Under the pieces are notes generated by a model that worked only from the letters and a program-made list of their open reading frames with translations, did not search any database and had not been told where the DNA came from. A DNA stretch of 64,000 bases from CAVVGB01 sp963747715 (GTDB lineage Bacteria > Actinomycetota > Thermoleophilia > Gaiellales > Gaiellaceae), in the NCBI GenBank assembly GCA_963747715.1, contig CAVVGB010000008.1:1-64000 (forward strand), given 5' to 3'. Of the stretch, positions 53,029 to 61,769 are shown one piece after another (the stretch's first letter is position 1; each line of letters begins with the position of its first letter). The translations under genes were made by a program, and so were the position numbers.

Positions 53029-53130
53029 CTAGACGATCTGGACCGCGATCAGGCCGGCGGCCACGATCCACAGCGCTGCCAGGGCGCCGATGAGCGGTGC
53101 GAGTGGACGAAGGGAAGGACGCGGTTCCAT
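53029..53130 (-). CDS. 33-residue single-pass membrane microprotein
   Basis: MEPRPSLRPLAPLIGALAAL and then WIVAAGLIAVQIV: a basic, Pro-rich head and one hydrophobic segment of about 20 residues. It lies 63 bases after the small exported peptide gene on the same strand. The ribosome-binding site is weak. It could belong to the XRE-TPR/peptide operon, for instance as an export or processing factor, but that is inference. Confidence 0.4.
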   Translation of the reverse strand: MEPRPSLRPLAPLIGALAALWIVAAGLIAVQIV

Positions 53131-53193
53131 CAGGCTCGGAAGGCTTGCTTCGCGCGCCGTCTTCGACGCCCGTAAGCCCGGTCCTTCTTGTTT

Positions 53194-53277
53194 CTAGCCG
53201 CCGGTGTGGAACCCGAACCCGCCCGCGCTCGCGAGCGCCGCGAGGGTCGTAAGGAGGAGCATCATTCTGCCGCGCAT
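53194..53277 (-). CDS. 27-residue exported peptide downstream of XRE-TPR regulator 2
   Basis: Basic start MRGRMM, hydrophobic core LLLTTLAALASA, then a tail GGFGFHTGG. This is a signal peptide with a nine-residue Gly-rich tail. The ATG has a near-perfect GGGAGGAGG ribosome-binding site, which begins just after the stop of the regulator 20 bases upstream, so the two are translationally linked. It has the layout of Phr/PapR-type propeptides, with regulator first and propeptide immediately after. Pheromone role is inference. Confidence 0.65.
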   Translation of the reverse strand: MRGRMMLLLTTLAALASAGGFGFHTGG

Positions 53278-53296
53278 TCCTGTTCCACCTCCTCCC

Positions 53297-54640
53297 TTAG
53301 AACTTGAAGTCCTGAAGCGTCTCAGCCGCACGCCGGTAGAGCTGCGCGGCCCTGCGATCGTCGCTTCGGCGAGCGGCCAGGTCGCCCTGTGCAATCCACG
53401 CCGCCGCCAGCTGACTGCTGAGTGAAACCTGCTTGAAGGTGCGCTCGGCGAGCTCGAAGTTCTGCTCTGCCTCTTCGAGCTTCTCCTGCTCGAGGAGCGA
53501 GCGCCCGAGGACGAGCTGGGCGTTGCCGACTTCTTGAAGGACGTAGACGTCCTCGCTGTCCCCGAGCAGCTGGATCGCGTGGCGCGCCTGCTCCTCCGCG
53601 AGGGACGGCTCGCCGCTCTTCAAGTGCACCTGCGCGAGTGAGGAGACCGCGTAGGCAGCGTCCATGTCGCTGCCGACCTCGAGCGCGACGCGGAAGGCGT
53701 CCTTCAGGTACGCCTTCGCCTCGTTGGGTTTTCCGAGCAGGAAGTTGAGGCCGCCGAGGTTGTTGAGGAGCTTGCCGACGTTCGCGCGGTGCGCGATCTC
53801 CTCGTAGAGGTTCTTGGCCCGCTCCGCGTGGGAGCGCGCGAGCACCCAGCGGCCGTCGCGCTCGGCGATGACCGAGGCGTTGAAGTGCGCCTGCGCCATC
53901 GCGTAGGGATCGTTGATGCCCTCCGCGAGCTCGAGCGCGTGCTCGACGTCCTCGCGGGCAGCGACCCAGTCGCGCTGGTGGTAGTAGCAGCGTGCGCGCC
54001 ACTCGTGGATGAGCGAGCGCAGACGGTCGCACGGAAGGCCGGAGCGCTCGGCGAGCTGCAGCGCTTCGGTGAGGAGCGCCATCGCCGTCCCGATCGACGT
54101 GAGCTTGTAGCGGCACGCGCCGAGACGGAAGAGGACGTCGGCGCGGTCGATGTCGGTGAAAGCGGGGCTCTCGGCGATCTGCCGCGCGCGCTCGAGGAGC
54201 GGGACGGCCTCGCGCACCTGGCCGAGGTACATGCGTGCCCAGCCTTCAGTCCGGAGGGCGCGTAGCTCGAGCTCGGGCGCCGAAATCGTGGTGAGCGCCT
54301 CGCCGAGCTCCGCCAGAATCGGCAGCACCTCGGCGTACTGGTGCGCCTCGAGGGTGGCCTCCGCACGCGAGAGCACGCTGTCGACGCGCTCGTGCTCGCT
54401 CGAGGAGACGCCCGTCTCGAGGAACGTCGGGTCGACGCCGAGCCGCACGGCGATCCACTCGATCGTCTCGCCGGTCGGGCGGGTCTTTCCGCGCTCGATC
54501 TGGCTCAGGTACTCCTTCGAGAAGCGGTCGCCCGCGAGCTCGGTCTGGGTCAGGCCCCGGGCTACGCGAAGCTGGCGAACCCGGTCTCCGAGGGCCGAGC
54601 GGGGGGAGCGGCGGCTGGCGGCGGTCAGCTGGTCTGGCAT
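53297..54640 (-). CDS. XRE-type HTH regulator with TPR receptor domain, copy 2
   Basis: A 447-residue protein. Residues 17-75 are a Cro/CI HTH (LGDRVRQLRVARGLTQTELA, RFSKEYLSQIERGKTRPTGE). Residues 85-440 are TPR units (SLIHEWRARCYYHQRDWVAA, EDVEHALELAEGINDPYAMA, NLGGLNFLLGKPNEAKAYLK, LGRSLLEQEKLEEAEQNFEL). It shares design, length and order with the gene at 42470. The next gene is a 27-residue exported peptide. Minus-strand promoter TTGTGA-16-CATAGT lies back to back with that of the structured RNA candidate. Confidence 0.87.
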   Translation of the reverse strand: MPDQLTAASRRSPRSALGDRVRQLRVARGLTQTELAGDRFSKEYLSQIERGKTRPTGETIEWIAVRLGVDPTFLETGVSSSEHERVDSVLSRAEATLEAHQYAEVLPILAELGEALTTISAPELELRALRTEGWARMYLGQVREAVPLLERARQIAESPAFTDIDRADVLFRLGACRYKLTSIGTAMALLTEALQLAERSGLPCDRLRSLIHEWRARCYYHQRDWVAAREDVEHALELAEGINDPYAMAQAHFNASVIAERDGRWVLARSHAERAKNLYEEIAHRANVGKLLNNLGGLNFLLGKPNEAKAYLKDAFRVALEVGSDMDAAYAVSSLAQVHLKSGEPSLAEEQARHAIQLLGDSEDVYVLQEVGNAQLVLGRSLLEQEKLEEAEQNFELAERTFKQVSLSSQLAAAWIAQGDLAARRSDDRRAAQLYRRAAETLQDFKF

Positions 54641-54654
54641 GGCTTTCTTAGTGA

Positions 54655-54682
54655 ACTATGACAGGAAAAAACTACTTCACAA
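54655..54682 (-). promoter_or_regulatory. Promoter of XRE-TPR copy 2
   Basis: On the minus strand: -35 TTGTGA (54682-54677), 16 bases, -10 CATAGT (54660-54655). The ATG is at 54640, so the leader is very short. Confidence 0.5.
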
Positions 54683-54688
54683 GGGCAC

Positions 54689-54716
54689 TTGACTTCTTGG
54701 GACAGGTGGTTATAGT
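54689..54716 (+). promoter_or_regulatory. Strong sigma-70-type promoter for candidate ncRNA
   Basis: TTGACT (54689-54694), 16-base spacer, TATAGT (54711-54716). It is one of the best matches to a housekeeping promoter in the window. No open frame with a ribosome-binding site follows; a structured RNA does. Confidence 0.65.
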
Positions 54717-54721
54717 CAGTC

Positions 54722-54910
54722 CATCTCGCATTCCTGCCGGACGCCAGGCAGAGGGGTGCGGGAGGCGCGCCAGATTCCCGGCGACACGAACCCGGAGGCA
54801 TCGGCTGGGCCGCAGAGCCGAAGTCTCCGGGTCGTCGCCTGGAATGAGCCCGAACATTTGGTCCCAGGGTCGCGCGCGAGAGCCCCTGCGTCTATCCCTC
54901 TAACGGGTCC
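54722..54910 (+). ncRNA. Candidate structured non-coding RNA (rod-like, 6S-like)
   Basis: A long rod can be folded: GCA(54748)/TGC, GGGG (54753-54756)/CCCC (54873-54876), GCGCGC (54765-54770)/GCGCGC near 54861, ATTCC (54774-54778)/GGAAT (54841-54845), GGCGAC (54780-54785)/GTCGCC (54834-54839), ACCCGGAG (54790-54797)/CTCCGGGT (54825-54832), TCGGCT (54801-54806)/AGCCGA (54816-54821). A rod with a bubble is the shape of 6S RNA, but no family was matched. It lies after a strong promoter, in a gap without genes. Ends are approximate. Confidence 0.5.
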
Positions 54911-54913
54911 AAC

Positions 54914-54941
54914 TTCACCAGCGGGTGAAGCCGGCTTCACC
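54914..54941. terminator. Palindromic TTCACC/GGTGAA cluster
   Basis: TTCACC-agcg-GGTGAA (54914-54929) overlaps the perfect 18-bp palindrome GGTGAAGCCGGCTTCACC (54924-54941). It sits at the end of the TetR gene and after the RNA candidate. Alternative stems are possible, so it may be a bidirectional terminator or a switch. Confidence 0.55.
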
Positions 54942-55578
54942 GCGCGGCCAGGTCTTTCCAGCTCTTGCGCTCGTCCTCGGTGATGCCCTTCCCGGCGAGC
55001 CAGCGCCGACGAGAGCCGATGATGCCGAGCCACCGGTCCTCGACGAGCCCGCCCAGGGAGCGGTCGGCCATCGAGAGCAGACCGAGGGAGATGAAGATCC
55101 ACGCCTCGGCATCGGCGTCCCGATCGGCGGGGATGCCGCCGGCGGCCTGAGAGCGACGGATGACATCGGCGGCGAAGTCGTGCACTTCGGTCAGGTGCGA
55201 ATGGAGATATGCGCGGATCTCGTCATCCTCGCTGGCCTCCGCCAGCGCCTGGACCCAGAGATTCGACATGAGCGGCCGGTGCGCGGCCGACTCGAGGAAC
55301 GCGCGCCCCATGGCGCCGAGCCAAAGGCCGGGGTCGCGCTCCGCCGCGACGGTTTCTTCCCAGAGCACGCGCACGCGCGCCCACGACTCCTCGAGACAGG
55401 CGATGTAGAGGTCGCGCTTCGAGTCGAAATGGCGGTAGAGGATCGGCTCGGTAACACCGGCCTCCCGGGCGATCTCCGCGGTCGTCGTGCCGCGGTAGCT
55501 GCCGTTCGAGAAGACGCGGCACGCGCACTCGAGGACGTCCGCGCGCCGTTCGGCCGCAGGAAGTCTTGACGCCTTCAC
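54937..55578 (-). CDS. TetR family regulator
   Basis: A 213-residue protein. N-terminal HTH (RADVLECACRVFSNGSYRGT, EIAREAGVTEPILYRHFDSK) and a helical ligand domain. Its GTG start overlaps the stop of the MFS gene (GTGA), so it is the second gene of the operon and probably represses it. A likely operator lies upstream of the MFS gene. Ligand unknown; presumably a drug or metabolite. Confidence 0.9.
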   Translation of the reverse strand: MKASRLPAAERRADVLECACRVFSNGSYRGTTTAEIAREAGVTEPILYRHFDSKRDLYIACLEESWARVRVLWEETVAAERDPGLWLGAMGRAFLESAAHRPLMSNLWVQALAEASEDDEIRAYLHSHLTEVHDFAADVIRRSQAAGGIPADRDADAEAWIFISLGLLSMADRSLGGLVEDRWLGIIGSRRRWLAGKGITEDERKSWKDLAAR

Positions 55579-57011
55579 GCCGCGATCGCTTCCACTTCGC
55601 TCGCCTCCACGTGGCGATAACGGCGGATGAGCGTCGCCGCGGCGACCGCGCCCGTCAGCGCGATGATCGCGGCCACCCGCAGCGCGGTGGAGAACCCGTC
55701 CATGAACTGGTCGGGAAAGCCGGGCGTGCCCGGCGCAACGTGGATCTGCGCGGCGACGATCGCCCCCATCACGGCGATCCCGAGCGCGCCGCCCACCTGG
55801 CGGAACGTGTTCAGCACACCCGAGCCGACACCGGCCTTCGCGACCGGCACCGAGCCGATCGCCGCGGCCGTCGCAGGCGTCATCGTCAGCGCCATCCCGA
55901 GACCGCCGAGGATGAGCGCGGGCAGGATGTCCCAGAAGTTCGAGTCGACCTTCAGCGTGGACAGCCAGAAGAGATGGGCTGTGAGCAGAAGCATTCCGGC
56001 GACGATGAGCCAGCGTGAGCCGACTCGGTCGGACAGCTTTCCGGCCACGGGGGCGACGAACATGATGAGCATCGTCATAGGCAGGAACATCGCGCCGGCC
56101 TGCACCGGCGAATAGCCGAGGATGCCCTGGACGTAGAGCGAGACGAAGAAGAACACGCCGAACATGGCGAGAAACACGAGCAGCGCGACGATGTTCGCGC
56201 CGGCGAACGTGCCATTGCGAAAGAGCGACAGGTCGAGCATCGGCGCGCGCTGGTGCAACTCGAGCAGGACGAAGGCGACCATGCCGATCCCGGCGACGGC
56301 GAAGAGTGAGAGGATCGTGGGCGACGTCCAGCCGTACTCGTTCGCCTCGATGAGCGCGAACGTCAGCGCGAACAACGCGACGGCCGACGTCAGGAGACCC
56401 GGGATGTCGAGACGCTGGTCCGCGCTGGGGTCACGCGACTCGCGAATGAGAAGCCGCGCGGCCACGATGGCGATCACGCCGATCGGAACGTTGATGAAGA
56501 AGATCCAGCTCCAGTCGATGTGCTCGGCGATCAGGCCGCCGACGAGCGGCCCGATCGCGAGCGCCATCGCGGACACACCGGCCCAGATTCCGATCGCCAT
56601 CCCGCGCTGCTCGACGGGAAACGTGGCCGAGATGATCGAGAGCGTCGCCGGCATCATCAGCGCCGCGCCGATTCCCTGCACCGTGCGAGCGCCGATCAGC
56701 ATTTCGCCGCTCGTGGCCAGCCCGCAGGCGAGCGACGAGGCGGTGAAGACGACCAGCCCGGCGATGAAGATGCGACGGCGGCCGAGAAAGTCGGCCAGCT
56801 TGCCGCCCGTGAGCATGAGCACGGCGAACGTGAGCGCGTAGGCGTTCACCGTCCACTGGAGCTCCGACAGGCCGATCCCGAGGTCCTGCTGGATCGAGGG
56901 CAGCGCGACGTTCACCACCGTGTTGTCCAGCATCACCATGAAGAGCGCGAAGGAGACGCACCCGAGCGTCAGCCACTTGCGGTTTTCCGGAGCCAGGATC
57001 CGTGCGCGCAT
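55575..57011 (-). CDS. DHA2 (EmrB/QacA) family MFS exporter
   Basis: A 478-residue membrane protein with about 14 helices: motif near the start SFALFMVMLDNTVVNVALPS, TVNAYALTFAVLMLTGGKLA, DFLGRRRIFIAGLVVFTASS, GIGAALMMPATLSIISATFP and ALGIAVMGAIVAAQIH. DHA2 proteins export drugs or metabolites using the proton gradient. It heads an operon with TetR. Start ATG at 57011. Confidence 0.93.
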   Translation of the reverse strand: MRARILAPENRKWLTLGCVSFALFMVMLDNTVVNVALPSIQQDLGIGLSELQWTVNAYALTFAVLMLTGGKLADFLGRRRIFIAGLVVFTASSLACGLATSGEMLIGARTVQGIGAALMMPATLSIISATFPVEQRGMAIGIWAGVSAMALAIGPLVGGLIAEHIDWSWIFFINVPIGVIAIVAARLLIRESRDPSADQRLDIPGLLTSAVALFALTFALIEANEYGWTSPTILSLFAVAGIGMVAFVLLELHQRAPMLDLSLFRNGTFAGANIVALLVFLAMFGVFFFVSLYVQGILGYSPVQAGAMFLPMTMLIMFVAPVAGKLSDRVGSRWLIVAGMLLLTAHLFWLSTLKVDSNFWDILPALILGGLGMALTMTPATAAAIGSVPVAKAGVGSGVLNTFRQVGGALGIAVMGAIVAAQIHVAPGTPGFPDQFMDGFSTALRVAAIIALTGAVAAATLIRRYRHVEASEVEAIAA

Positions 57012-57023
57012 CGGGCATCTATG

Positions 57024-57037
57024 TTAGCAACCGCTAA
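57024..57037. promoter_or_regulatory. TetR operator candidate
   Basis: TTAGC-AACC-GCTAA, an inverted repeat in the promoter region 13 bases upstream of the MFS ATG. Spacing and position suit a binding site for the TetR protein of the operon; AAA ATPase transcription starts nearby on the other strand. Confidence 0.5.
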
Positions 57038-57074
57038 GTTTCTGCCACAGGCTCCGAGGGCACGAAAACGCCCG

Positions 57075-58065
57075 ATGACCAGGAATCCACTCACGGAAGC
57101 CGGCCGGGCTCTGCGGACGATCGGGGAGCAGCTCGGCATCCCCGAGTTCGAGAATCTCGGCCCTCAGGAGCCGCCCCGGTCGCTCGAGGAGCTCGAACGG
57201 GAGCTCGATTCGCTGATCGGCCTCGAGCGGGTGAAGGAGCAGGTGCGCGCTCTCGTCGCCTTCCTCGAGGTGCAGGCGCTCCGCAAGGAGAGCGGGCTCG
57301 CCGAGGTCGCCACCGGCCAGCACCTCGTCTTTCTCGGCAACCCGGGCACGGGCAAGACGACGGTGGCGCGGCTGCTCGCCCAGATGTACCGCGCGGTCGG
57401 GCTGCTCCGCCGTGGCCATCTCGTCGAGGTCGACCGAAGCGGTCTCGTCGCGCAGTACGTGGGCATGACGGCGATCAAGACGCACCGCGTCGCCCGCCGC
57501 GCACTCGACGGCGTCCTCTTCGTCGACGAGGCGTACGCGCTCGCGCCTGAGGGCCCTGGTCTCGACTTCGGACCCGGAGGCGGTCGAGACGCTGCTCAAG
57601 CGGATGGAGGACCAGCGAGAGCGCCTGGTCGTGATCGTGGCCGGGTACCCGCGCCTGATGCGCCAGTTCCTCGAGTCCAACCCCGGCCTACGGTCCCGCT
57701 TCTCTCGGGAGATCGTCTTCCCGGACTACACGACCGACGAGCTGCTCGCGATCACGAGCAAGTTCGCCGTCGACCACGAATACCGCCTCGGTGAGGGGAG
57801 CGAGCGAACGCTTCGCGCGATCTTCGACGCCGCGCGCCGCGGCGAGGGCTTCGGCAACGCGCGCTTCGCGCGGACGATCTTCGAGCAGGCTCTCAACACC
57901 CATGCGTTGCGGCTGGCCTCCAGAGAGATCGAGACGGCGACGACCGAGGAGCTCATGCTCCTGACGCCGGAGGACCTGGTGGGCGCCTCGCGCCTGGTCG
58001 CCGACGGAACCGACCTCCTCGCCGGACAGAAGCCTTCGTTCTGGCGCCGCCGCAAGGCGTCCTAG
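57075..58065 (+). CDS. CbbX/SpoVK-type AAA ATPase, one frameshift
   Basis: About 330 residues: RSLEELERELDSLIGLERVK, EQVRALVAFLEVQALRKESG, Walker A FLGNPGTGKTTVARLLAQM, Walker B GVLFVDEAYALAPEGPG, then after a frame change near 57570 PEAVETLLKRMEDQRERLVV, IVAGYPRLMRQFLESNPGLR and SRFSREIVFPDYTTDELLAI. These are the signatures of the CbbX group, which includes Rubisco activases and ESX-type (EccA) ATPases. No Rubisco is in the window, so its target is unknown. Confidence 0.88.
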
Positions 58066-58085
58066 GGATTTACGCTTCACCCGCG

Positions 58086-59994
58086 ATGGGCGACTTCATC
58101 TGGACGCCCTCCGACGACGTGCTGGAGCGCGCCAACGTCGTCCGACTGATGCGCCGGCACGGCTTCGATGACTACTGGAGCCTCGTCCGCCGCTCCCAGG
58201 ACGACCCGGCCTGGTTCTGGCCGGCCGCCATCGAGGACATGGGCCTCGAGTTCTCGCAGCAGTGGGACAAGGTCTACGACGACTCGCGCGGGCCCGAGTG
58301 GACGACGTGGTTCGTGGGCGGCGAAGCTGAACCTCGCCTGGAACTGCGTGCACCGCTGGGCGGAGCGGCGCGCGGATGAGATCGGCGCGGTCTTCCTCGG
58401 CGAGGACGGCAGCCGGCGAGAAGTAAGCTTCGCCGAGCTCTCCGACGAGGTCACACGCCTGGCGGAGGGACTCGTTGCGCTCGGCGTCGAGCCGGGCGAC
58501 CGCGTCGGTCTCTACCTGCCCATGTGCCCCGAGGTCGCGGTCGCCTCGCACGCGTGCGCGCACATCGGCGCGGTGCAGGTGCCGATCTTCTCGGGCTTCG
58601 CAGCGCCCGCCGTCGCGCAGCGCCTCGCGGACTCGGAAGCAAAGGTCGTGATCACTGCAGACCACTCACTGCGGCGCGGCAAGTGGCTTCCGATGCGCGA
58701 GACGGTCGAGGAGGCAGCGAAGGGAGTTTCCTCGGTCGAGCACGTCGTGACATGGTCGCGCGGGGACGGAACGTGGAACGGCGTCGAGCTCGGGCCGGGC
58801 AAGCTGCCGCCGCTCGAAGTCGACTCCGAGCATCCGTACCTGCTGACCTACACGTCGGGCACGACCGGGAAGCCCAAGGGAGTCGTGCACGTGCAGGGCG
58901 GCTTCCTCGTCTCGATCACACGCGAGGTCGCCTACCAAGCGGACGCGCACCTGGACGACGTCATCTACTTCGCCACGGACATGGGCTGGATCATGGGCCC
59001 GTGGATGGTGGTCGGCGGCGGGGCGCTCGGCTGCAGGCTCGTGTTCGCCGAGGGCGCGCCCGACTGGCCGCCCGACCGTCTCTGGACGACCGTCGAGCAA
59101 GAGCGCGTCTCGATCCTCGGCTGCTCGCCGACCCTCATCCGCGCGCTCATCCCGCACGGTGATCCGCAGACGGATCTGTCCTCGCTTCGCACGATCGTGA
59201 CCACCGGTGAGCCGTGGAACCCCGATCCGTACCGCTGGCTGTTCGAGAAGGTCGGCGGCGGGCGCTGCCCGATCATCAACTGCTCGGGCGGGACCGAGGT
59301 CGGGGCGTGCTTCCTCTCGCCCACGCCCGCGATCCCGATCAAGGAGTGCTCACTCGGCGGGCCGGCGCTCGGCATGGCCATGGACGTCGTCGACTCCGAG
59401 GGCCGCCCGCTGCGCGGCGAGGTCGGCGAGCTCGTCTGCCGCAAGCCGTTTCCGGGAATGACGCGCGGCTTCTGGCGCGACCCTGAGCGCTACCTCGACA
59501 CGTACTGGCGCCGCCTGCCGGGGCTCTGGGTGCACGGCGACTGGGCCTCCGTCGACGAGGACGGCTACTGGTTCCTGCACGGCCGCTCCGACGACACACT
59601 CAACCTCGCCGGAAAGCGCATCGGGCCCGCGGAGATCGAGTCTGCGGTCGTCGCGCATCCGGCGGTATCCGAGGCGGCGGCCGTTGGCGTTCCGCACGAC
59701 GTCAAAGGTGAGGTGGCGTGGGTGTTCTGCGTGCTCACCCCTGGTCGCGAAGCGAGCGACGAGCTCGCGACGGAAGTGGGCGCCACCGCAGCCGCGGAGC
59801 TCGGCAAGGCGTTCAAGCCCGAGCGTGTGCTGTTCGTTCCCGCGCTGCCGAAGACGAGAAGCGCCAAGATCGTGCGGCGCGCCGTGCGCGCGAAGGCGCT
59901 TGGCCAGGACCCGGGCGACCTCTCGTCGGTCGAGAACCCCGAGGCGCTCGAAGAGATCGAGCGGGCGGTCGATGTTTTCGCCTCAGAGTCGTAA
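58086..59994 (+). CDS. Acyl-CoA/acetyl-CoA synthetase (AMP-forming), one frameshift
   Basis: About 635 residues. N-terminus WTPSDDVLERANVVRLMRRH; frame change near 58320; then LAWNCVHRWAERRADEIGAV, the AMP-binding signature YTSGTTGKPKG, and FATDMGWIMGPWMVVGGGAL, HLDDVIYF, GGTEVGACFLSP, FPGMTRGFWRDPERYLDTYW, GDWASVDEDGYWFLHGRSDD and the C-terminal lid lysine region KTRSAKIVRRAVRAKALG. It converts a carboxylic acid, ATP and CoA to acyl-CoA. Motifs are nearest to acetyl/propionyl-CoA synthetases; the downstream mmsA fits propionate or valine metabolism. Confidence 0.88.
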
Positions 59995-60012
59995 ACTGGT
60001 AGGATTCGAGCG

Positions 60013-61731
60013 ATGAGGATCGCCCTTGCTCAGATGAACACGGTGGTCGGCGACCTCGAAGGCAACCGCCGCCGGATCCTCGAGCGGCTCGACGAGGCAC
60101 GCGCGGCGGAAGCAGACCTCGTCCTCTTCCCCGAGCTGGCGGTGACCGGCTATCCGCCCGAGGACCTCCTGCTGAGACCCGGCTTCCTGCGCGCCGCGGC
60201 GCGGGTGCTCGAGGACATCGCTGCCGACACGCGCGGGATCACGGCGCTCGTCGGGACGCCCCACCTCGACCGCGACCTCTTCAACGCCTGCGCGGTCTGC
60301 GCGGACGGCGAGGTCAAGGCGATGTACCGCAAGCAGTTCCTTCCGAACTACGGCGTCTTCGACGAGGACCGCTACTTCCAGCCGGGACGCGAGCTCGTAC
60401 TCATTCGCTGCGGCGAGACATTCGTCGGTCCGACCGTGTGCGAGGACATCTGGCAGCCGGGCCCGCCCGCCACCGATCTCGCGCTCGCGGGCGCACACGT
60501 CGTCGCGAACATTTCCGCCTCACCGTTCCACGTCGGCAAGGGCGTCGAGCGCGAGGAGATGCTCGCCACACGCGCGCGCGACAACTCGTGCTGGATCGCG
60601 TTCGTCAACGCGGTCGGCGCGCAGGACGAGCTCATCTTCGACGGCCACAGCCTCGTGCTCGACCAGGACGGTCAGATCGTGGCGCGCGCGCCGTCGTTCG
60701 AGGAAGCGCTGCTCGTCGTCGACGTGGACGCGACGACTGCGATCGGCCGGCGGCTGCGCGACGCGCGCCGCCGCGCCCTCGCGCGCGCGCGCGGGTCACT
60801 TCCCAACCCGCCCGTCGTCGACGCTCCTCCCCCGCACCGGGCGACCGGCGCGCCGGCCAAGCCCGCTGTCGTGCCGCTCCTCGACGAGCTCGAGCAGATG
60901 CGCCTCGCGCTCGAGCTCGGCCTGCGCGACTACGTCGAGAAGAACGGTTTCAGCGACGTCGTGCTCGGGATCTCCGGCGGAATCGACTCCGCCCTCACCG
61001 CAGCGCTGGCCGCGGAGGCACTCGGCGCCGAGCACGTCGTGTGCGTCTCGATGCCGTCGGAGTTCAGCTCCGACGAGACCAAGGCCGATGCGAAGCGCGT
61101 CGCCGAGCAGCTCGGCGCGCGCTACCTCGAGATTCCGATCAACCGCGTCATCGAGGCGATTCAGGCCGCGCTCGCCGGCGTCTTCTCGGGCACCGAGCCC
61201 GGCATCGCCGAGGAGAACGTGCAGGCGCGTGCGCGCGGCCTGCTCGTCATGGCGCTCTCGAACAAGTTCGGCTGGCTGCCGCTCGCGACCGGGAACAAGA
61301 GCGAGCTCTCGGTCGGGTACGCGACGCTCTACGGCGACATGGCCGGTGGCTTCGCACTCCTCAAGGACGTGTACAAGACTGACGTGTTCCGCCTGGCGCG
61401 ACACGTGAACGACCGCGCCGGCCGCGAGCTGATCCCCCAGTCGGTCATCGAGCGCGCACCGAGCGCGGAGCTGCGGGCGAACCAGCGCGACGAGGACTCG
61501 CTGCCGCCGTACGAGAAGCTCGACGAGGTGCTCGAGGCCTACGTCGAGCTCGACTCTTCCCGCGAGGAGCTCACGACCGACGGCTTCGACCCCGAGGTGG
61601 TCGACCGGGCGCTCGAGCTGATCGACAAGGCGGAGTACAAGCGCCGGCAGGCGCCGCCCGGAGTGAAGCTGAGGCCGAAGGCCTTCGGCCGGGACCGGCG
61701 GGTTCCGATCACGAACCGCTGGAGGGGCTGA
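60013..61731 (+). CDS. nadE: Glutamine-dependent NAD+ synthetase
   Basis: A 572-residue protein of usual length. The N-terminal amidase has the Glu-Lys-Cys triad: FPELAVTGYPPEDLLL, YRKQFLPNYGVFDEDRYFQP and VCEDIWQPG. The C-terminal synthetase has the P-loop GISGGIDSALTAALAAEALG and NKSELSVGYATLYGDMAGGF, LKDVYKTDVFRLARHVN. The enzyme makes NAD+ from nicotinate adenine dinucleotide with glutamine as nitrogen source. It begins 18 bases after the acyl-CoA synthetase. Confidence 0.96.
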   Translation: MRIALAQMNTVVGDLEGNRRRILERLDEARAAEADLVLFPELAVTGYPPEDLLLRPGFLRAAARVLEDIAADTRGITALVGTPHLDRDLFNACAVCADGEVKAMYRKQFLPNYGVFDEDRYFQPGRELVLIRCGETFVGPTVCEDIWQPGPPATDLALAGAHVVANISASPFHVGKGVEREEMLATRARDNSCWIAFVNAVGAQDELIFDGHSLVLDQDGQIVARAPSFEEALLVVDVDATTAIGRRLRDARRRALARARGSLPNPPVVDAPPPHRATGAPAKPAVVPLLDELEQMRLALELGLRDYVEKNGFSDVVLGISGGIDSALTAALAAEALGAEHVVCVSMPSEFSSDETKADAKRVAEQLGARYLEIPINRVIEAIQAALAGVFSGTEPGIAEENVQARARGLLVMALSNKFGWLPLATGNKSELSVGYATLYGDMAGGFALLKDVYKTDVFRLARHVNDRAGRELIPQSVIERAPSAELRANQRDEDSLPPYEKLDEVLEAYVELDSSREELTTDGFDPEVVDRALELIDKAEYKRRQAPPGVKLRPKAFGRDRRVPITNRWRG

Positions 61732-61769
61732 CCGGCGATACCCTACGCCTGAGCGACGAGGAGGCAGCG

